A stretch of 64,000 bases of DNA from Trochalopteron elliotii (GCA_024734555.1 JANPWX010019233.1:373183-437182); one strand, 5' to 3'. Shown: positions 24,023 through 38,879, counted from the first letter of the stretch. Notes: generated by a model not told the origin, from the letters alone. Numbers and translations are program-made.

Positions 24023-26555
24023 GGAAATGTTTTAATCAAAAATAATTGAGACTAACATGGATATATATAATCTATTGAATGTCAGCTCTATTAAAGGATT
24101 TGAATTATTTAAATATAGTAGAAACGGATCTCATTTTTCTTCTTAAAATATTTTCTCAACAGGAGCTGGAAACAAAAACTCATTGCATTGAATTAGGATG
24201 GTTTACTCTGTGTTTGAATGAAAAAAGAGAGAAATATTAACTTTCTTAGTAAATATACGGTATGTTGTATGATTAAGTATAGCAGTTCTGATACAATTCA
24301 AATTAAAAAAAATGGATTGGATTCTTGGATTCTTAATTAACTGAATGTTTGGATCATTCATCATGACTAAATATGATGTATTCTGTCATTTCCAATTGTT
24401 GTTTTAGAAATACCGTATTCATCTCCATATTTTATAAACCTATGTTTGGATTTGTACTGAGGAAAAGTAGTGGAAGCCTAGGGCAGTAGCTTCTCAGTTT
24501 GTGATGCTTTCATGTTGCATGAGCCAATAAATTTGAGATTGGTTAATTGACCAAGAGAGAATTCAGGGGAAGAAAGTAGGTAGCATTAATGATTCAAATG
24601 TAGATCTGCAAGTTGTGAGCCAGTGAGCTGAACCAGTACTTCAATAGAGTTAGATGGACTCTGTAGGCTTTTCTGATGGAACATAAAAAAATAAGGTTCG
24701 GCTCATTTGTGTAATCACTAAGAACACACAATTATGTCTCAGACAAAGACACTGTTTGGCACATTACCTATCTAATTGGGCGTAAATATTTCTCAGCTTT
24801 GAAGTACCTGTATTTCATTGATAAGAAAGTTTACCTAATCATCTGCATATTTCAGCCCAGACTTAATGCTCTGTTGTGACAGAATACATGGTTTACATAA
24901 ATACAAATAATTTTTCTTTTTTCAGGTTGTTATTAATTTTTTTTGTATATTCATAGGGAAAGGTGATAAATATAATTTATTCTTTCCCAGGCCATGCAGA
25001 AAAAAAGATATAAATAAAATATTACTAGGCATAAGTCTCTAGCTAAAAAATTAATTTTCTGATACAGCTACTTTAGATATTTTTAAATCCAAAAATTAAC
25101 TACATAATTATGAAGCCTTGATAAAACTAAAATTTTCATCAGCATGCAAGAGCTGTACTACTATAAATAATAATCTGCCTGTTCTTAATCCTTGCAGCAA
25201 TAGCACAAAAATACATTTATCTGAGATTAACAAAAAAATGCCACGTTTATCATACTCAGTATCTGTACAAAAGCAAATAAAAGATATAAACAAAATGAGC
25301 TTAAGAGAAACACTACTTTTGTTTTAATTGTGTAATTACTGCAAACGTTGTCACCCTCTTCAGAACGACTTTTTGTTAGCAAATTGTTATATCACCCCAA
25401 GAAATGTGATAATAACCATCCTCCAAGTCCTCAGTCATGATTTCACTGAGGTACATGTACAACCATCATAGAGACCTAGTTTATTACAAAACGTGCATTG
25501 TTTGCAGTTGTAATCTTGGTTGATTTTGACTCTTGTAGTACAATGTTGTCTTATTGTAATTTATAGTCCTTCGTGTTTTCCTGACTGGAACCATATAATG
25601 GCAAAACAGAAATTATGAGAAATTAGTCCCATAATGCTGGCTCTGTCCCTTTGTGGACTTTGGATTACCTCTACCTATGGCACAAACATTTTCCTGTTGC
25701 TCTTGGATATGAACACATAAAATAAATTAGGTTGTTGAAATATGAATGGTGATTTAAAAATAAAGTCCTTGGGAAGTTTCAGGGATAGCACCGTAATAAG
25801 TTGGGGGTTTTGGTTTGTTTTGTGGTTTTCTTCAATAGATAATGTACTGTGTAATCTGATATATTGATTGCTTCTCTTTGGGCCTTGTACATAACACAAG
25901 TTATAACATATTCAGTTGTCTGAATCTTCATACGGTAAAGTCATGCAGTTGTGGTTTTTTTCTTTTCTTTTGTTCTTAATGCACTGTTGTGGAGATAAAG
26001 CTGTCCTTTTTTCAGAATGATGTTGCTAGTCTGATGCGTTTGTGTGTTATCTTCAGACATGGATGAATCTGGCAATATTTCAGATTCTGTGGAACTCTAC
26101 TCCAAGTCCTACAGAGATGACCAGAGAAGGTGCTTGTACAGACTATGCTGAGGTCACACTCAAATAATGCTAATTTTTCAGTCCCTATGTCTGGATTAGG
26201 CAGGGATTCATTAGATGTAGTCTTATTTTGTAGAATTTATTTGATCTATTTTTGTGTACATATCTGCAAATAATTTATGACCAACCAAAAAAGATTACTT
26301 TGAGACACTAGTGAAAATCTTTTCTCTCACAAATCTGCTGTGTGTTATTTTACAGGAAACATGTGATGGAAATGTGATATTTTAATGGACTTACATTCTT
26401 GTCCTTTAGTTGATTTAAAGTATATTTAACATTTAATTCAGTTTAGTTGTGATTGTTGCTTGGGTGAAACCAGTGAAGACAAGACAGCTTTCATTTTTTT
26501 TATGACAATAAACTCTGTTTTTGAGAATGACATAATTTTTTTCACTTCCCTTTTC
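24023..26555 (+). other. Intron sequence, nothing firm recognised
   Basis: Very AT-rich. It contains a G/T-rich tract at 25801-25832. One weak exon-like open stretch (about 26058-26150) is discussed in the findings. No repeat family was recognised. Confidence 0.55.
25801..25832. repeat. G/T-rich low-complexity tract
   Basis: TTGGGGGTTTTGGTTTG-type sequence, one of six plus-strand G/T tracts in this window. Confidence 0.65.
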
Positions 26556-27540
26556 ATAGAGTCATAGAATTGATGGGGTTGGAAAACACCTTTAAGGTTA
26601 TCAAGTCCAACCAACAACCCAGCATCATCACCATGTTCAACAGTAGATCATGTCCTCAAGTGCCATATCCCCAAAATTTTTGAATACTTCCAGGATGATG
26701 ACTCCACCACTTCCTGAGCAGTCTGTTCCAATGCTTTACATTCCTTTGTGTGATTTTTTTCCTCAAATACATAATCTAAACCTCCTCTGGTGGCAGTTTA
26801 GGCCATTTGTTCTTGTCCTGTCACTTGTTACCTGGGAAAAGAGACCAAAACTCACAGAAAAGTTCTTTCAGGTAGTTGTAGAGAGTGGTAAGTCCCTTCC
26901 CTCCATCCCCTCTCTTTTCTCCAGGCTAAACACTCTCATTTCCCCCCGCCACACTACACAGGACTTGTGCTCCAGACCCTTCATCAGCTCTGTTGCCCTT
27001 CTCTGGACTTGGTCCTTCACCCCAGTGTCTTCCTTGCCGTGAGGGGCCCAGAACTGATTACAGGACTCCAGTGTGGCCTCACCGCTGCTGAGCAGGGGAC
27101 TGACACTGCCCTGGTCCTGCTGCCCACACTATTGCTGCTACAGGTCAGGATGCCACTGCTTTTCTGGCTACCTGGGCACACGCTGGCTCATGTTCAGCTG
27201 CTGTCAACCAGCACCCCCAGGTCCTTTTCCACTGGGCACATTTCCAGCCACTCTTCCCCAAGTCTGTAGCACTGCATGGGATTGTTGTGACCCAAGGACC
27301 CAGCACTTCACCTTATTGAAACTCATACAAGTTGCCTCAGCCCATTGATCCAGCCTGTCCAGGTCCCTCTGTAGAGCCGTTCTACCCTCTAGCAGATGAA
27401 TCCTTGGACTCAATTTCCTGTCCTCTGCAAACTTGCCTCACAAGGATGTTGTCGAGGCCCTTGTCCAGGTCCCCTTGTCAACAAGGTTGTTAAACAGAGC
27501 CCCGATACTGAGCCCTGGGGAACACCAACCTGGAGAATAT
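26556..27540 (-). mobile_element. CR1 LINE fragment, minus strand
   Basis: The segment starts (plus) with the diagnostic reversed CR1 terminus CATAGAGTCATAGAATTGAT followed by GGGTTGGAAAACACC, then the reversed 3' UTR and the ORF2 C-terminus. Minus-strand translation of 27204-27413 gives a recognisable reverse-transcriptase tail ([20 protein letters not shown]). The distal end (CCCTGGGGAACACCAACCTG near 27514) corresponds to the 'VPQGSVLG' region upstream of the catalytic core. Many stops and deletions make it non-functional. This is the best-preserved CR1 in the intron, at about 985 bp. Confidence 0.92.
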
Positions 27541-30500
27541 CTGAATACATCTAGTCCAAATACAGTGTTATAGATCTCAACTGGCAAGGTTTGTAGGCCT
27601 TTGGTAACCCTTGCACTTTATGTGTAAGGATCTGTGCTTTTGCTCAGATCAGCTGGCTAATTGCTGTTCTGGAGGCTGACAATGATTCCAGTTCATTTGG
27701 TTTGATACAGCATATGAAGATACAGTTGACTTCTTTGTTAATCACCTTATGGAGTATCATGAGACATTGCTTGAAGAAATCTATTTTTGTTTGATTATCT
27801 TACCTAAAACCCTACAATGTGAGGATTTATGACATACATACAGTTGACTTGTACCTTCATTACAAGAACGCAGATCTCTGCAAATCCATAAATTTCCTTT
27901 ATATAGAACATTTGCTTTTGGGTGGAATGGTTTACTCTTATAGAGCATCTTTTCCAGCTGAGTGATTTGTCTTTTCAGGTTACATGCACTTTGTTGCACA
28001 TTCCTAGTTTGCATTTTTCTCCTGTAAGCCCTGTAAATCAGGCATTCCTGCTTGTCTACTCTGTAACCTGAGATTTATAAGGCTGATTTTTGTTTTTGCC
28101 ATGACATCCTGCTTTATTTACAATAGAAATGCAGAAAGTTATTTCTTCAGATCATATTCTTTTCTGTGAAACTTACCTTTTTTGACTTTGATTTCCATAT
28201 ATTCACATTTGACTATGAAGCCAGCATTAGGTTGTCTTATGGACATACATCTTGTGATGAGCTGTTGTATTTGAGTAGAAAATATTTGTTTGCTTCTTCT
28301 ACACATGAAGTGTATGTTCTGTTTATATTTTATGGCACTTTTTTCTTTTAATATTTTTTCTAGCATAATTTTTTTTGTCATTAGAGTCCTCAGTAGGCCT
28401 GAACAGAAAGCCGTTTCCTTATCCTGATGGAAGCATTGATCTTTCATGAAGTGTTTCTACTCCAGAACACACCTGTGATTTCCGCCTCTTCACATGACTG
28501 CTCCTGAGAAACCTCACTTCAAAGGGTCCATTAGTCAATATTAAATTATTATATCAGGTTTCTTTACTATGTGTTCCAATACTTACATGCTGGTGAATTC
28601 CTTCAGGTTGCCCAGGGCTTAACAAGTTGTCTTGTCATTTAATAATTTTTTAATTATAATTAAAACATAATTAATTTATAGGATAAATTTTATTTTTAAT
28701 TAAAAAAAAAGATTCTTACATAAATCACTGAGTAATTGAACCATCAATCAGGGGAAAAAACCTCACCATAAATTATTAAATGTTTTGAATGTCTTTTTTT
28801 TCATTTGAGATTAATTTATATTTCAAGAACTACTTCCCTTGTAGTGTACCTTTGCAATGTCCAAAAACTAAATTAAATTCTGGTTTGTTAAATGGAAATC
28901 AAGAACTAATTACAAGAACATCATGAATGATGTTAAATCAGTACTTTAGGATCCTGTTCAGCTTAGACAGAGCAGAGAGACCAGGCCACCAGCGTTTGTG
29001 GTCATATCAGACAAACCTTGTACATGATCTAGGCTGCTTCTTTTCCTGCCACGCACATTCTGTACCCACTCTCATCTTGATAAGCATTCTTTTCCTCTTC
29101 AATAAAAAGCAAATGAACCAGACATCTAAAATTCCCTGAAATGGTTTTAGTCTATTTTTTCAGACCACACAACTCTATTTCTCAGCCTCCATTGGGAAGC
29201 ATGTCTTAAATTAGGGATCATTTAATGGTTTTTTCTTATAATTTTTTTTTTAAGCAGTGCTCTACAGCTAGTCCTACCTGCTCTTCTGTGAAGTGGTGTC
29301 TGAGAATGTCCTCCAGGTGTATGTGACACCTTCCTCTATAGTGCTAAGCCAACAGTTTCAGTTTCTTAAAAGGACAAAGCATTTTATTTACGTGTCTCTG
29401 CAACAGATCAACAGGATGGTTTCTGCAAGAATAAAAGGGGAAATAACAGGAGTAGAAAATGACAGGATTTAGTTCAAAGCCCACTGCTTAATGTTTTAAA
29501 AAACACATAATGTAGCTCATTCACCTTTTCCAACTTTGTTTATAAACTTTCATTTAAATCTGGTCATTTTAATGTTGTAAAAGCTAATGGTCATTAAAAG
29601 GGCAGAAACTTTCCTGCTTCTTTAGTTCAGCTGCTTTTCCCCCAAGAGCTGTTTTGCTAGTATCAGCATTCAGGAGGCTACACCCTGATCTGGATAGCAA
29701 TAGATACAGCTCAGAAAGAATTTCCAGTTTTACCAGCACAAGGGGAAGCAGTGGGAGTAAACTGTTTGGGAGATGAAGAAAGGGTGATGGTCCTTTTTTG
29801 AGTTTTTCTAGATAAAGAAGTGTCATTTTGATGGATGTCTTTTTAATGGCATATTGCTTTTAAAAGCATATTAATTCAATAGAGTCAGTGCTTGGTACTA
29901 GCTACTTCTTTCCTTCATGCACTTTGGGTTTTTTTTGTTTCTGCAGACAGCAGTGGCAATCACACACTTCTTCTCTATCAAGAAAAGAAATTCAGTCTGC
30001 ATTATATTTTTGGTGCCCTGTGTATTGTCATTTCCTTTTAATGGCAAATGAGCCCAGTATATTCTTCCTTTCACCTCCCTCCTTACTCAGTAGTCATCTT
30101 AGCACTGAAATACTCTAGGAATTACTGCATTTCTTAAGCCTTTAAATTCTTCTGGTTGTGCACAATATCCATTAGCTTACCAGCAGCAGCAATAATATTC
30201 AACCAGATACATTCTTTACATGTCTGATAGTGTAAATGAAGTACATTCCAATGATGTGTACATAACTGACTAAGAAAATATTTTGTGATCCTTGCCTGAA
30301 AATTTCTATATTTTAATAATGTGTTTTGATTTGGTGCTTTTGCACTCCTAAGCTTTCTCCTTTGGCAGTAGTCAAAAATTATGTTGATGGGGACAGCAAA
30401 CACATTGTCATCGTTGCCCTTATTTTTTCATTGTGTCAGTAAAACTTCATCAGTACTTGCTAAAGTTTTGATCTGACTTTTAAATGCGCCTGAAAACATA

Positions 30501-31522
30501 AACCCTAGTAGGCTGAGCTGTTCACTGTCTCACATCAATTTTACACAGCTAGCAAGTCAAAACCACTTGATGTTCTTGTACACAGTGCAGCTTCATAATA
30601 AATATATTTAATCAACTCAAAACCAGGGAACTTTTCTTCCTTCATCTGTTTTTGTTTATTTTGAGTACAAAAGATGGGCATGCACCTCTGTGTACAAGTC
30701 AGTTGTACAGTTTACCTATATGTAAGTTCAGTATTTAAATGCAATTCATCCTCTACATGTTTATCAGTAGTATAAGTGTTATTACAGAGTGGATAAGCAA
30801 TCAGGTCCAGATGCTTCTCTCTCTCATTAAATAATCTTAAGTTGTGGCTGGCAGGAGGATCAACAGCAGTGCTCATATAGACTAGTAAGCATATGGCAGA
30901 TGTTAACATGTCAAGACATCACCATCTTAAAACCTCACAGACACAAATGTTACAAAGGGAGAGAAACAGAATGACAGGTGTATCTACAACTATGCCTTTA
31001 TTTCCATGTGGCTTGTAGTGATTTTTGTTTTCTTTTGGATAGTAGTTTTTACCTTTGAAACTATTCCTTTCTTTCTCTTCTATTCTCAGTAAATCTTTTG
31101 GTTTAAAAAAACAAAAAAGACACTTCACTAAAACCATATGAATTTGCACAAGACGTTTAAAAATACAGATAAATGTTTCATCACTATGTTGCTGTAATAC
31201 ACAGCTTTTATCTTCCTGTGCCCCTTTTGAAAGAATGCAGCCTAAGGACTTTAGACCCTCTGAAGAAATATGAAGATTATCAAGGTGGGTTTTTTATCCT
31301 GACAAGGTGGAGAAATTGCACTGTAGCCCAATGTTAGAAAATATGTACAAGGAGATTGGTTCCTCCCCTGTCACCATGAGTGAACTACATAACTAGGAAG
31401 GAAGTATGAGAATGTAGGCATGGTTTTCTGTCTGATGGTAGAAAAATGAGAATTCTGTAAATCTTGATTACCTGGTACAAAAAGTGTGGCCACTGGTAAA
31501 TGCTGCTTCTTTCTTTATTTTG

Positions 31523-31548
31523 CCCCCCATCTCCCCCCACCATCCCCA
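31523..31548 (-). repeat. G-run cluster on the minus strand
   Basis: Runs of C6, C6 and C4 on the plus strand give three long G-runs on the minus strand, enough for a possible quadruplex if the long runs are split. Weak on its own. Confidence 0.4.
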
Positions 31549-34500
31549 GAAAGGAGCGTTTGGAGCTATCTGTACTCCATTTCTGTCCTTAAAGAGTGTG
31601 GGGGGAATCTGTCTAAAAAAATAGGCAGTGCAGGACAAGAGAGAGAGTGACTAAGGGCACTCTTGTTGTGCATATCCAGGACTGCCAGAAACCTGAATAC
31701 TTGGGGAATTCTGTAAGTTTTGAAGGCTGAGGTTTGTAGGCAGGCATCCAAATGCAGTTTGGGATGCTAAGTGATTTTTACAAACACTGACATTGTAAAA
31801 ATGCATGAAAACTACAACTGAGCAGGATGTTGTGATGGGCATTGTACAAACATAATATATTAATGAATCTAAAAGTATTGCAGTGAAAGTGCCAAGAAAG
31901 AAACAGAGAGATGCAGAAATTTGATGTCTGTATAACTCATACCCCAAGCTGTAACATACAGAGCAGCATAACTGGAACCCTGGTGTTTTCCCTACTTGTT
32001 TAAAGAGCTGGTGATTTCTGGTTCTCCAGGGGAGCTGTAAACTGTATGTGGTTACTGTGAAACTTGGTACCATCTACAGAAATAATTCACTTGAAAGTAC
32101 CATTGCAGGGGTTGGTCTCAAAATAATGATATTGTGTATTAATTTAATATAATACTATACTTAAATTCTATTTAATGCTCACTGTATTAGTACTGGTCCA
32201 ACTTTAACAATTGTTGCTGTAATTGTGCTCTTATGTTTTGTTAAAATATTTATTAAAATATTAATTAAAACCTTTTGTTTATTATCTTATGTGTCCAGTG
32301 ATGCTATCTTTCTGTATTTTAAATCATTTGTGTATGAACTTTCACAGAAATGTTAATCTTGGTGTTCCTGTAGTGATTTTGTCCTCATCCACAGGATAAT
32401 AATTTAAGAGTCCTTGCCACACAGTTTGACTGACTTCTTTTCAAAATATGGATTTTTAATAGTGCGCTAACCTTTGTTGTAACTATGGTGTATCTATAGA
32501 CTGTAGAAAAAAAGACAAATGTTTTCAGAACAGTCTGCTGCTTTAACTTCTTTGGTCTCTACCCCTCCTGTCTTGCCTGGTGAAAGCTTTTTTCTTTGAA
32601 TCCTGTCAAACTTCCTTTGATTGTTGGTGTTTATGGGAGTTAGACAACATGTGATTACGGTTTTTGATAAGAAAGTGTAAGGTCTTTTCTATTGTCATCT
32701 TTCAAACGTCATTACTCTTGTAAATGCATGGGGAGGTAACAGAAGTGCCGAATGCCAGAAGAAAAAGCTCATGTCCCAGGAAGGATATCATCTGGAAGTA
32801 AACAAAATAGTGGTGTGTTTTGCCTACTGAAAGATAGAATATTATTGTGTGTCTTTTTTGAGGAGGAGAAAAATATTAATTTCATAATATCTTCAAGTCT
32901 TTAAGACTTCGTAGCAATGACTTTGAAAAGTAACTACAGTGATAGAGTGTAGGAGTGTTATCCCTGAGCTTCATTGTGTTACCTCATGAGAACATTTATA
33001 TATATAATATTTGCATATCATCAAACAACTAGAAATTAAGATTTCAAGATTACTTGTTTTGTGGGCACAGAATGTGTAAAACAGGATTTAAAATACAGCT
33101 TAAGTGGGGGATACTTAAAGAAGTGTATTGAAATGATGATTACTTTTTTTCATTCAATAGGTAGTTAATGGCTCCATTTCTAGTAATCATTTCTTTGAGA
33201 TCAAACATAGGCTAGAACAGTTTCCCTAGCTCTCAGCTAAGGAGAACTCTGTGGAACATCTATATTCATAGAAACTCTACCTGCTGAAAAGGTCATTAGT
33301 GTCTTTCTGAGTTTACAGTAGTCCTTAACCAAAAGTCATCTGTTGACTCCCCACAAAATTTGCCAGTACTTCTTTACATCTGTTGAGTTGCTTAAATCTC
33401 ATTTATGTTTATAATAAACCAGACAGAAAATGGTTATCCTTCATGTATGTGTACTATGCAGAAACAAAGGAACATGAAAGTGTCATAACATACCCATATA
33501 AAAATTCAAACATAGCAAGTAGATATTCTTCAAACATAGGTTCAAACACAACAAGTGGCAAAGCCCTCAGAATATCAGTATTGGTCCCAAAAATCATTGT
33601 CCATGAGTTAAAATCACTGGGAATCTCTGCAACAGCCTGTAGAGATTCATCAGTTGGTAGAAACCAAATTTTTGCTTTCCTACATTGGAATGCTGCTGAC
33701 TTCACCAGATACAAGAAGCGAGATAAAACAAACTGAAAGCATTTTCGTCCTTCTGTGGGTTTTCTCTCCATTGTCATTGCTCTACTTAAATAATACAACA
33801 CAGTACTCCACTCTCAGAGTGGGACAGTCTGGGTCATCTAGACACATTTCTGCTGCTACTACTGATTACTGCCCTTCCACATCATTCCTATATATACATG
33901 GAGATTTTAACACTGCTGCAGATACCAGGAGCTCTTGTTTGCAGGTTTTGCGAAGCAGCCTCCTTTTTAACACAGGCCTTCTTAGAAGTGAACTGTGACT
34001 CCCTCTAGGGAGATGTCATATGAAGGAAGTCCTTGCTTTCTAGTTTCATGGTACAAAATGAAGGTTTCTCAGAACTACATTCAATTTGGAATGTGATGGA
34101 AGGGATAAAAAATATACCGCTCTTCTTAAAAGCTAGAATATTATGACAGATTTTTGACACCTACAGCTTACCTATGAAAGCTTATTAAATCTTTGACAAC
34201 AGTAGTGCAATGTCAAGAATTTGAGGCAAATTTTCTGCAAATGCAACAGTGATTCTATGATTGTATGATTTTTATTCTAGGAGTCAGCTAAATATTTTTC
34301 TGTTCATATACATACAGGTTCATGAAGAAGAGCTATTCTAATACATGCCCTTTCGTTTTGAGCAGCACACATTTTTCAGCAGTATTGAATTTGGATTTTA
34401 TTCAAATTTTTACAGTTTTCTTGGTATACTTTGGCTTGAGGACAAAGCAAAATGGCTTCCTGAGACCAAAAGGGCGTCCTGAGAATAGACATTCTATTAC

Positions 34501-36700
34501 TCAAATTGCTTTATTTCTTAGTTTCAACAAATGATGAAGCTGATTATTTGTTTTCAGGGAACAGATATAAATGGCTATGCTTTGAGCTACTTTAGAGATG
34601 GAGCATTTAGTTTAAAAGAGAAATTTCAATTTAAGTGTATGAAGTTGAATACTGACTCTCTACCAGGTTATCTATTTTTGTGGAAATTAAAAACATTATT
34701 TTAAAAAATTGCCAGAACACAACCAGACTTCAGAATACAAGGGATTGTTTATCATTTTCTACTGCAAAAGAAATGTATTTATTAGCTAAGTCACAAGCCT
34801 TCAGATTATTTTTTAATTAGTGAACCAGAAAGGAGAAAGAAAAACAGAGAGAAATTTATAATAGATCACGTAGCTGAGCAAAAACTTTACATAGTATTGA
34901 GCTAACGGGAAGGTGTTTCTGGTCAAGGCAAGTGCTGGTCTCTCGATTATTCAAAGGTTCCACGTTGCATAGAATAAGTCATTATTGAACCAGGACTTAG
35001 ACCTCTTATTTGTAAATGTTTTTGCCATAGCCATCTTTGGATATGTCAGGAGCAGAGCTGATAGCAGAGAGAAAGGCAGACAGCTTCCATGAAAGCTGTG
35101 TACAATCTCACAGTATGGCAATGACAGTTTTGTGTCAACAGTAAATTCCTGCTTCCCTCTTGGACATTTTCCCTAACCCATACATTTCTTACTCATGTAT
35201 AAACCGCTGCACTTATAGTAGGGAAGAATGTTGATTGCTGAAGTTGTGTGAATGGAAAATAAGGGAAACATCCAGTCATTACATGCCATGAATTATTCCT
35301 TCTACATGCACAAGTCTTTCTGTTTCCATCTGTCTGAAGAAACTGTATTTTATTGACTTGTATCCTGTATTACACATCTCTCTGTTCATTAAACTCAGGC
35401 AGAATTGCAGTGGAATTTAATACAGCAATATGTATTAATAATCCTCAACAATTTAAGTTAATTTATATGAACTTACAACTAGTACTATACCAACTAATAT
35501 CAACCAGACAGAATAATGATATTTTTACAGCATTAAAAATTTGTAAAATGTTACCTCAGTGTTATTCAGGCTAAGAACCTCATTTGTAAAATATCCAGGC
35601 TTTCCATTTCTGCTCTGCTCAATGTCTGTTCACATCTTTCATGAAGGTGGGAAGAAGGATAGGATTTTGCAAGCAAAACCAGACACAGTGTGCAGTACTA
35701 TAAGCACTTGTATTGAATCCAGATCTTGGGGTTTAGTGGAACCAGGAAGACTACAGCTGTTAAGGCCATAAATAATCAAACTCCTTCCTAGAACTGTTCC
35801 ACTTTGTACCGTTACTCATTTGCTGTGCTATGTTAGAGTACCAGGAAAAATGTTTAAGTTAGGATTTTAAAATACAATACCTGACCTCTCTTTGTGACTT
35901 AGATGGGAAGTGTCTTTGTTATTCTGAATGATTCTTAGTTATATAGAAAAATGAATTAGGTATGAAATCTGGGATCATCAAAATAAGGCAACATGCAGAT
36001 GGGGAAAAAAAAGTGAAAAATCATTTCAAAAAGAAGTTGAGGGAAGAGTTGGGACAGACAAAGCTTTGGAATCCAAACGAAAGGTCTGAGTAGCCTTTTT
36101 GTCTCTATCATGGGTGCCAGAAACTAAAATTAGATGTGCAAGTCAGTAGTGTGAGGAGACTCCACTGACCACTGACTCCACTGACTCCACTCTTCCATCT
36201 CTAAAAGAACTTCCAAGGGAAAAAAGGCTATTAGATGCTTTTCAGGTCTTTTTTCCTAAGATTTATTAGTCCTTCATTCTGGAAATTCTTGCTTCCTCCC
36301 CTGTCCCTTTTCCTTTACCCAAAACTCAGTAATCATTTAGCTTCCCACAGAAATTAATACATCTAAATCCATAAATGGTTTTAGAGAAGATGATGGCACT
36401 TCTTAAAAATTACTAGCACAGAAATCTTTCTGTCCCTAATGAAAAAGAACCCAAACAGATATTTCAACGACACATAGGAACAGGAAAGCTATTTTAACTG
36501 TTTTTTTCCTCAGTGAAAATTAAATGCAGAACCAGATAGAATTAGAAGTGAACTGTTAAAGTGGCCTTCATGTGAATTCAAAGGGTATGCATCTTTTATG
36601 ATCTCTCATAGCATGTAAAACATGTAGCAGTCAGCAATACTGGAACACACCCCACAGTCAGCCCACCTGGTTTCTGCTGATCTCACTCATATCTTGGGGC

Positions 36701-36742
36701 TTATGGGTTTTGTTCAGTTTTGAGGTTTTGGGGTTTTTTTGG
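36701..36742. repeat. G/T-rich low-complexity tract
   Basis: Mixed GGGTTTT and GGTTTTGGGG-type runs, a member of the scattered G/T tract group. Confidence 0.6.
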
Positions 36743-38879
36743 CAAGACAGGTTATGCTACATAAATATTTACATGTTCCATTCTCATTCTTTCATGGCAT
36801 TCATAACACAAACAAAGATACTACGCATCTTATAAAAATTTTTCCTTTTCTCTATCTCTGAAAGTCTTTTCTACAGAGCCTTTCAGTGAGAGACGTTCTC
36901 ATAGGTGCTTAAGTATTTGAAATATTGTTTGAAATGCCAATTTCCATTTAATAAATGGAGTACTAAGCACTGATTAACTTATGGGCCAGACTGTATCTGG
37001 AAGGCTGCAGATTTTGGATGTAAATGTGTGTGAGATGGCTTGATACCTTGTTACTGGCTGGTGTCCTTAGAGGACTTCGCAATAGTATTCTTTCCCTCTC
37101 ACCAAATGAGCATGTGAAGGAGAAGCAGTTCCTTCTGAACCACTGAAGGGATGCTGCCTTCCACAGGAATAGCTTTTCTTGGTTGCTCAGGGAGGTAAAG
37201 GACATCATCCTAGTTTTACACTCCTTTTTTTCACTTTTGAAGAAACTGGTACCTTACCTACTGGAACACCGGTGGAGGCTGTAGCGCAGTGTTTAATTAC
37301 CCAGCAATACAGGCTGAATACACCTTGCACAGGATTTGAGGAAAGTGCAAGTGCTGTGCACATAATCTCCTTTTGTACATCCACTAGAGCTAGGCTCAAG
37401 TGGATTACAGCATCTCTGAGTGTAGAGTACCCAGAGGATTGCAAACCCTGCAGGTTGCTGCTCATCAACAGCACATCTACACATTTCTAGGAATGACTGT
37501 TCAGTGTGTAAAGGGTTGTTCATAAAAGTCCTACACTTTCCTTTCTTTCATTTCCTAAACAATGTGGCACAGCTCTTTGTGAAAAGTGAGTCATGCTGAA
37601 AGTTTGGAGCAGGCAGTGAATCTATAGTATGCATGTCCTAAATAGACTTGAGCGTAAAGAGGCTTAAGTTTGAGACCTCTTAACCTGATGATGCTAATGC
37701 TATGCATTTGGTAAAGCTAATGTATAGCTTCTCTGCTTGTGAGTACAGGCTGTGTTTGTGAAATTTTTCCTAAATATTGAAACATGTGAGTCTGAGAGTA
37801 GAAAGTGATGTGCAAGTTGTTATGTCTTAGGGTGTGTAAGTCTCAGAAAGCAAAGGCATGTTCCAAACAATGTCCCTTCTCTGACTGATGCTTCCACCTT
37901 TGTACAACTCTTCAAGATACCTTAAAGAAGATACAAACGGAAAAGTTTCAGCTTTACCCTGCATGGTAAATGTCTGGCGTATTGCAGAGGCATAATCATG
38001 TGCATATATAGCAATCATGTCTAACGGAAGAGTGCATGTACAATTGTTTTGAATTATACCTAACCCTAACTCTTGTTTTCCATGTTATATGGAAAAACAT
38101 AATTTTGGTTAATTAGAGTTACTTTTCACTGGATTTAAGTTTCACCTAAATCTCAGTGATTTTTTCAGTTTTCACTTAGGATTTGTGATCTTCATGAGCA
38201 TTTATCTTAATCTCTTCTTCAAAGGAAGTAGTTCGGGTATCACTCTCATACACAAGATGTCTTCTCCATGCTTGCTTCGGCTGTATCACCACTCAGAGTT
38301 TTGGAATGAAGTAAACACTCTAAATGAAACTGAGTGAGCCACGTGTGTTTAATCTGCCTCCTTAAACTCGATCTTCACTATCCATCCAACACGACTTCTT
38401 TTCTTTACAGATTTGACTAATCTTTTCCTGCATGTTTATCTGAGTAATCAAGGTTTCTTATAAAACTGTTTAGCTGTGTTTTTACCTTCCTTTTTCTTTT
38501 CTTTTGAAAGGGGGGAGCTTTTTTCTTTAGTTGTAGCTGTGTTTTGGTTATGATGCAAATTTGTTTGAGACACAGTTCAATAATTGAAGGTAGGACTACT
38601 GTCAACCTGCTGAAGGTAGGACTCAAGTCATCCTTTGCTAAAGTGAGCAGGTTAATTTTTAATAAGTGTTGTGTATAAAAGTTTTCTCTATGCATTATTG
38701 TTTCTGCATGGGACATTTTTGAGTCAGATTCACAAAGTTCTTGCAACAGGGTCAGAAAAAGTGGAAAAAATGATGATATATCATTGCTTCTTCTTGCACA
38801 TAGACTGATGTGATTGAAATGTGTTACATATAAATTGTTTATTCATATTTACTTGTGGGTTCTCTTCTTTCCTCTCCCC

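Larger units (their letters stand above)
27541..38879 (+). other. Intron sequence, no gene recognised
   Basis: A long AT-rich stretch with no supported exon. Overlapping open frames on both strands at 33383-33998 and 31651-32073 (up to 140 codons) have no recognisable domains, signal peptides or splice context. A very AT-rich block lies at about 28640-28720, a C-run cluster at 31523-31548, a short ATTCTATGATT-like string at about 34251, a small CCACTGACT tandem at about 36161-36200, and a G/T tract at 36701-36742. Confidence 0.55.

Noticed and set aside
31651..32073. A 140-codon minus-strand open frame
   Set aside because: No recognisable domain, no splice context and no conservation evidence; chance open frames of this size are expected in 64 kb.
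33383..33998. Three overlapping frames of about 115 codons on both strands
   Set aside because: Mutually overlapping, no domain recognised, AT-rich composition; most likely a chance stop-poor stretch.
34249..34275. TGATTCTATGATTGTATGATT string like the CR1 3' terminal repeat
   Set aside because: No CR1 3' UTR sequence is recognisable upstream, so it may be a very short CR1 relic or chance.
38057..38072. Telomere-like CCTAACCCTAACT
   Set aside because: Only two units, far too short to call an interstitial telomeric repeat.
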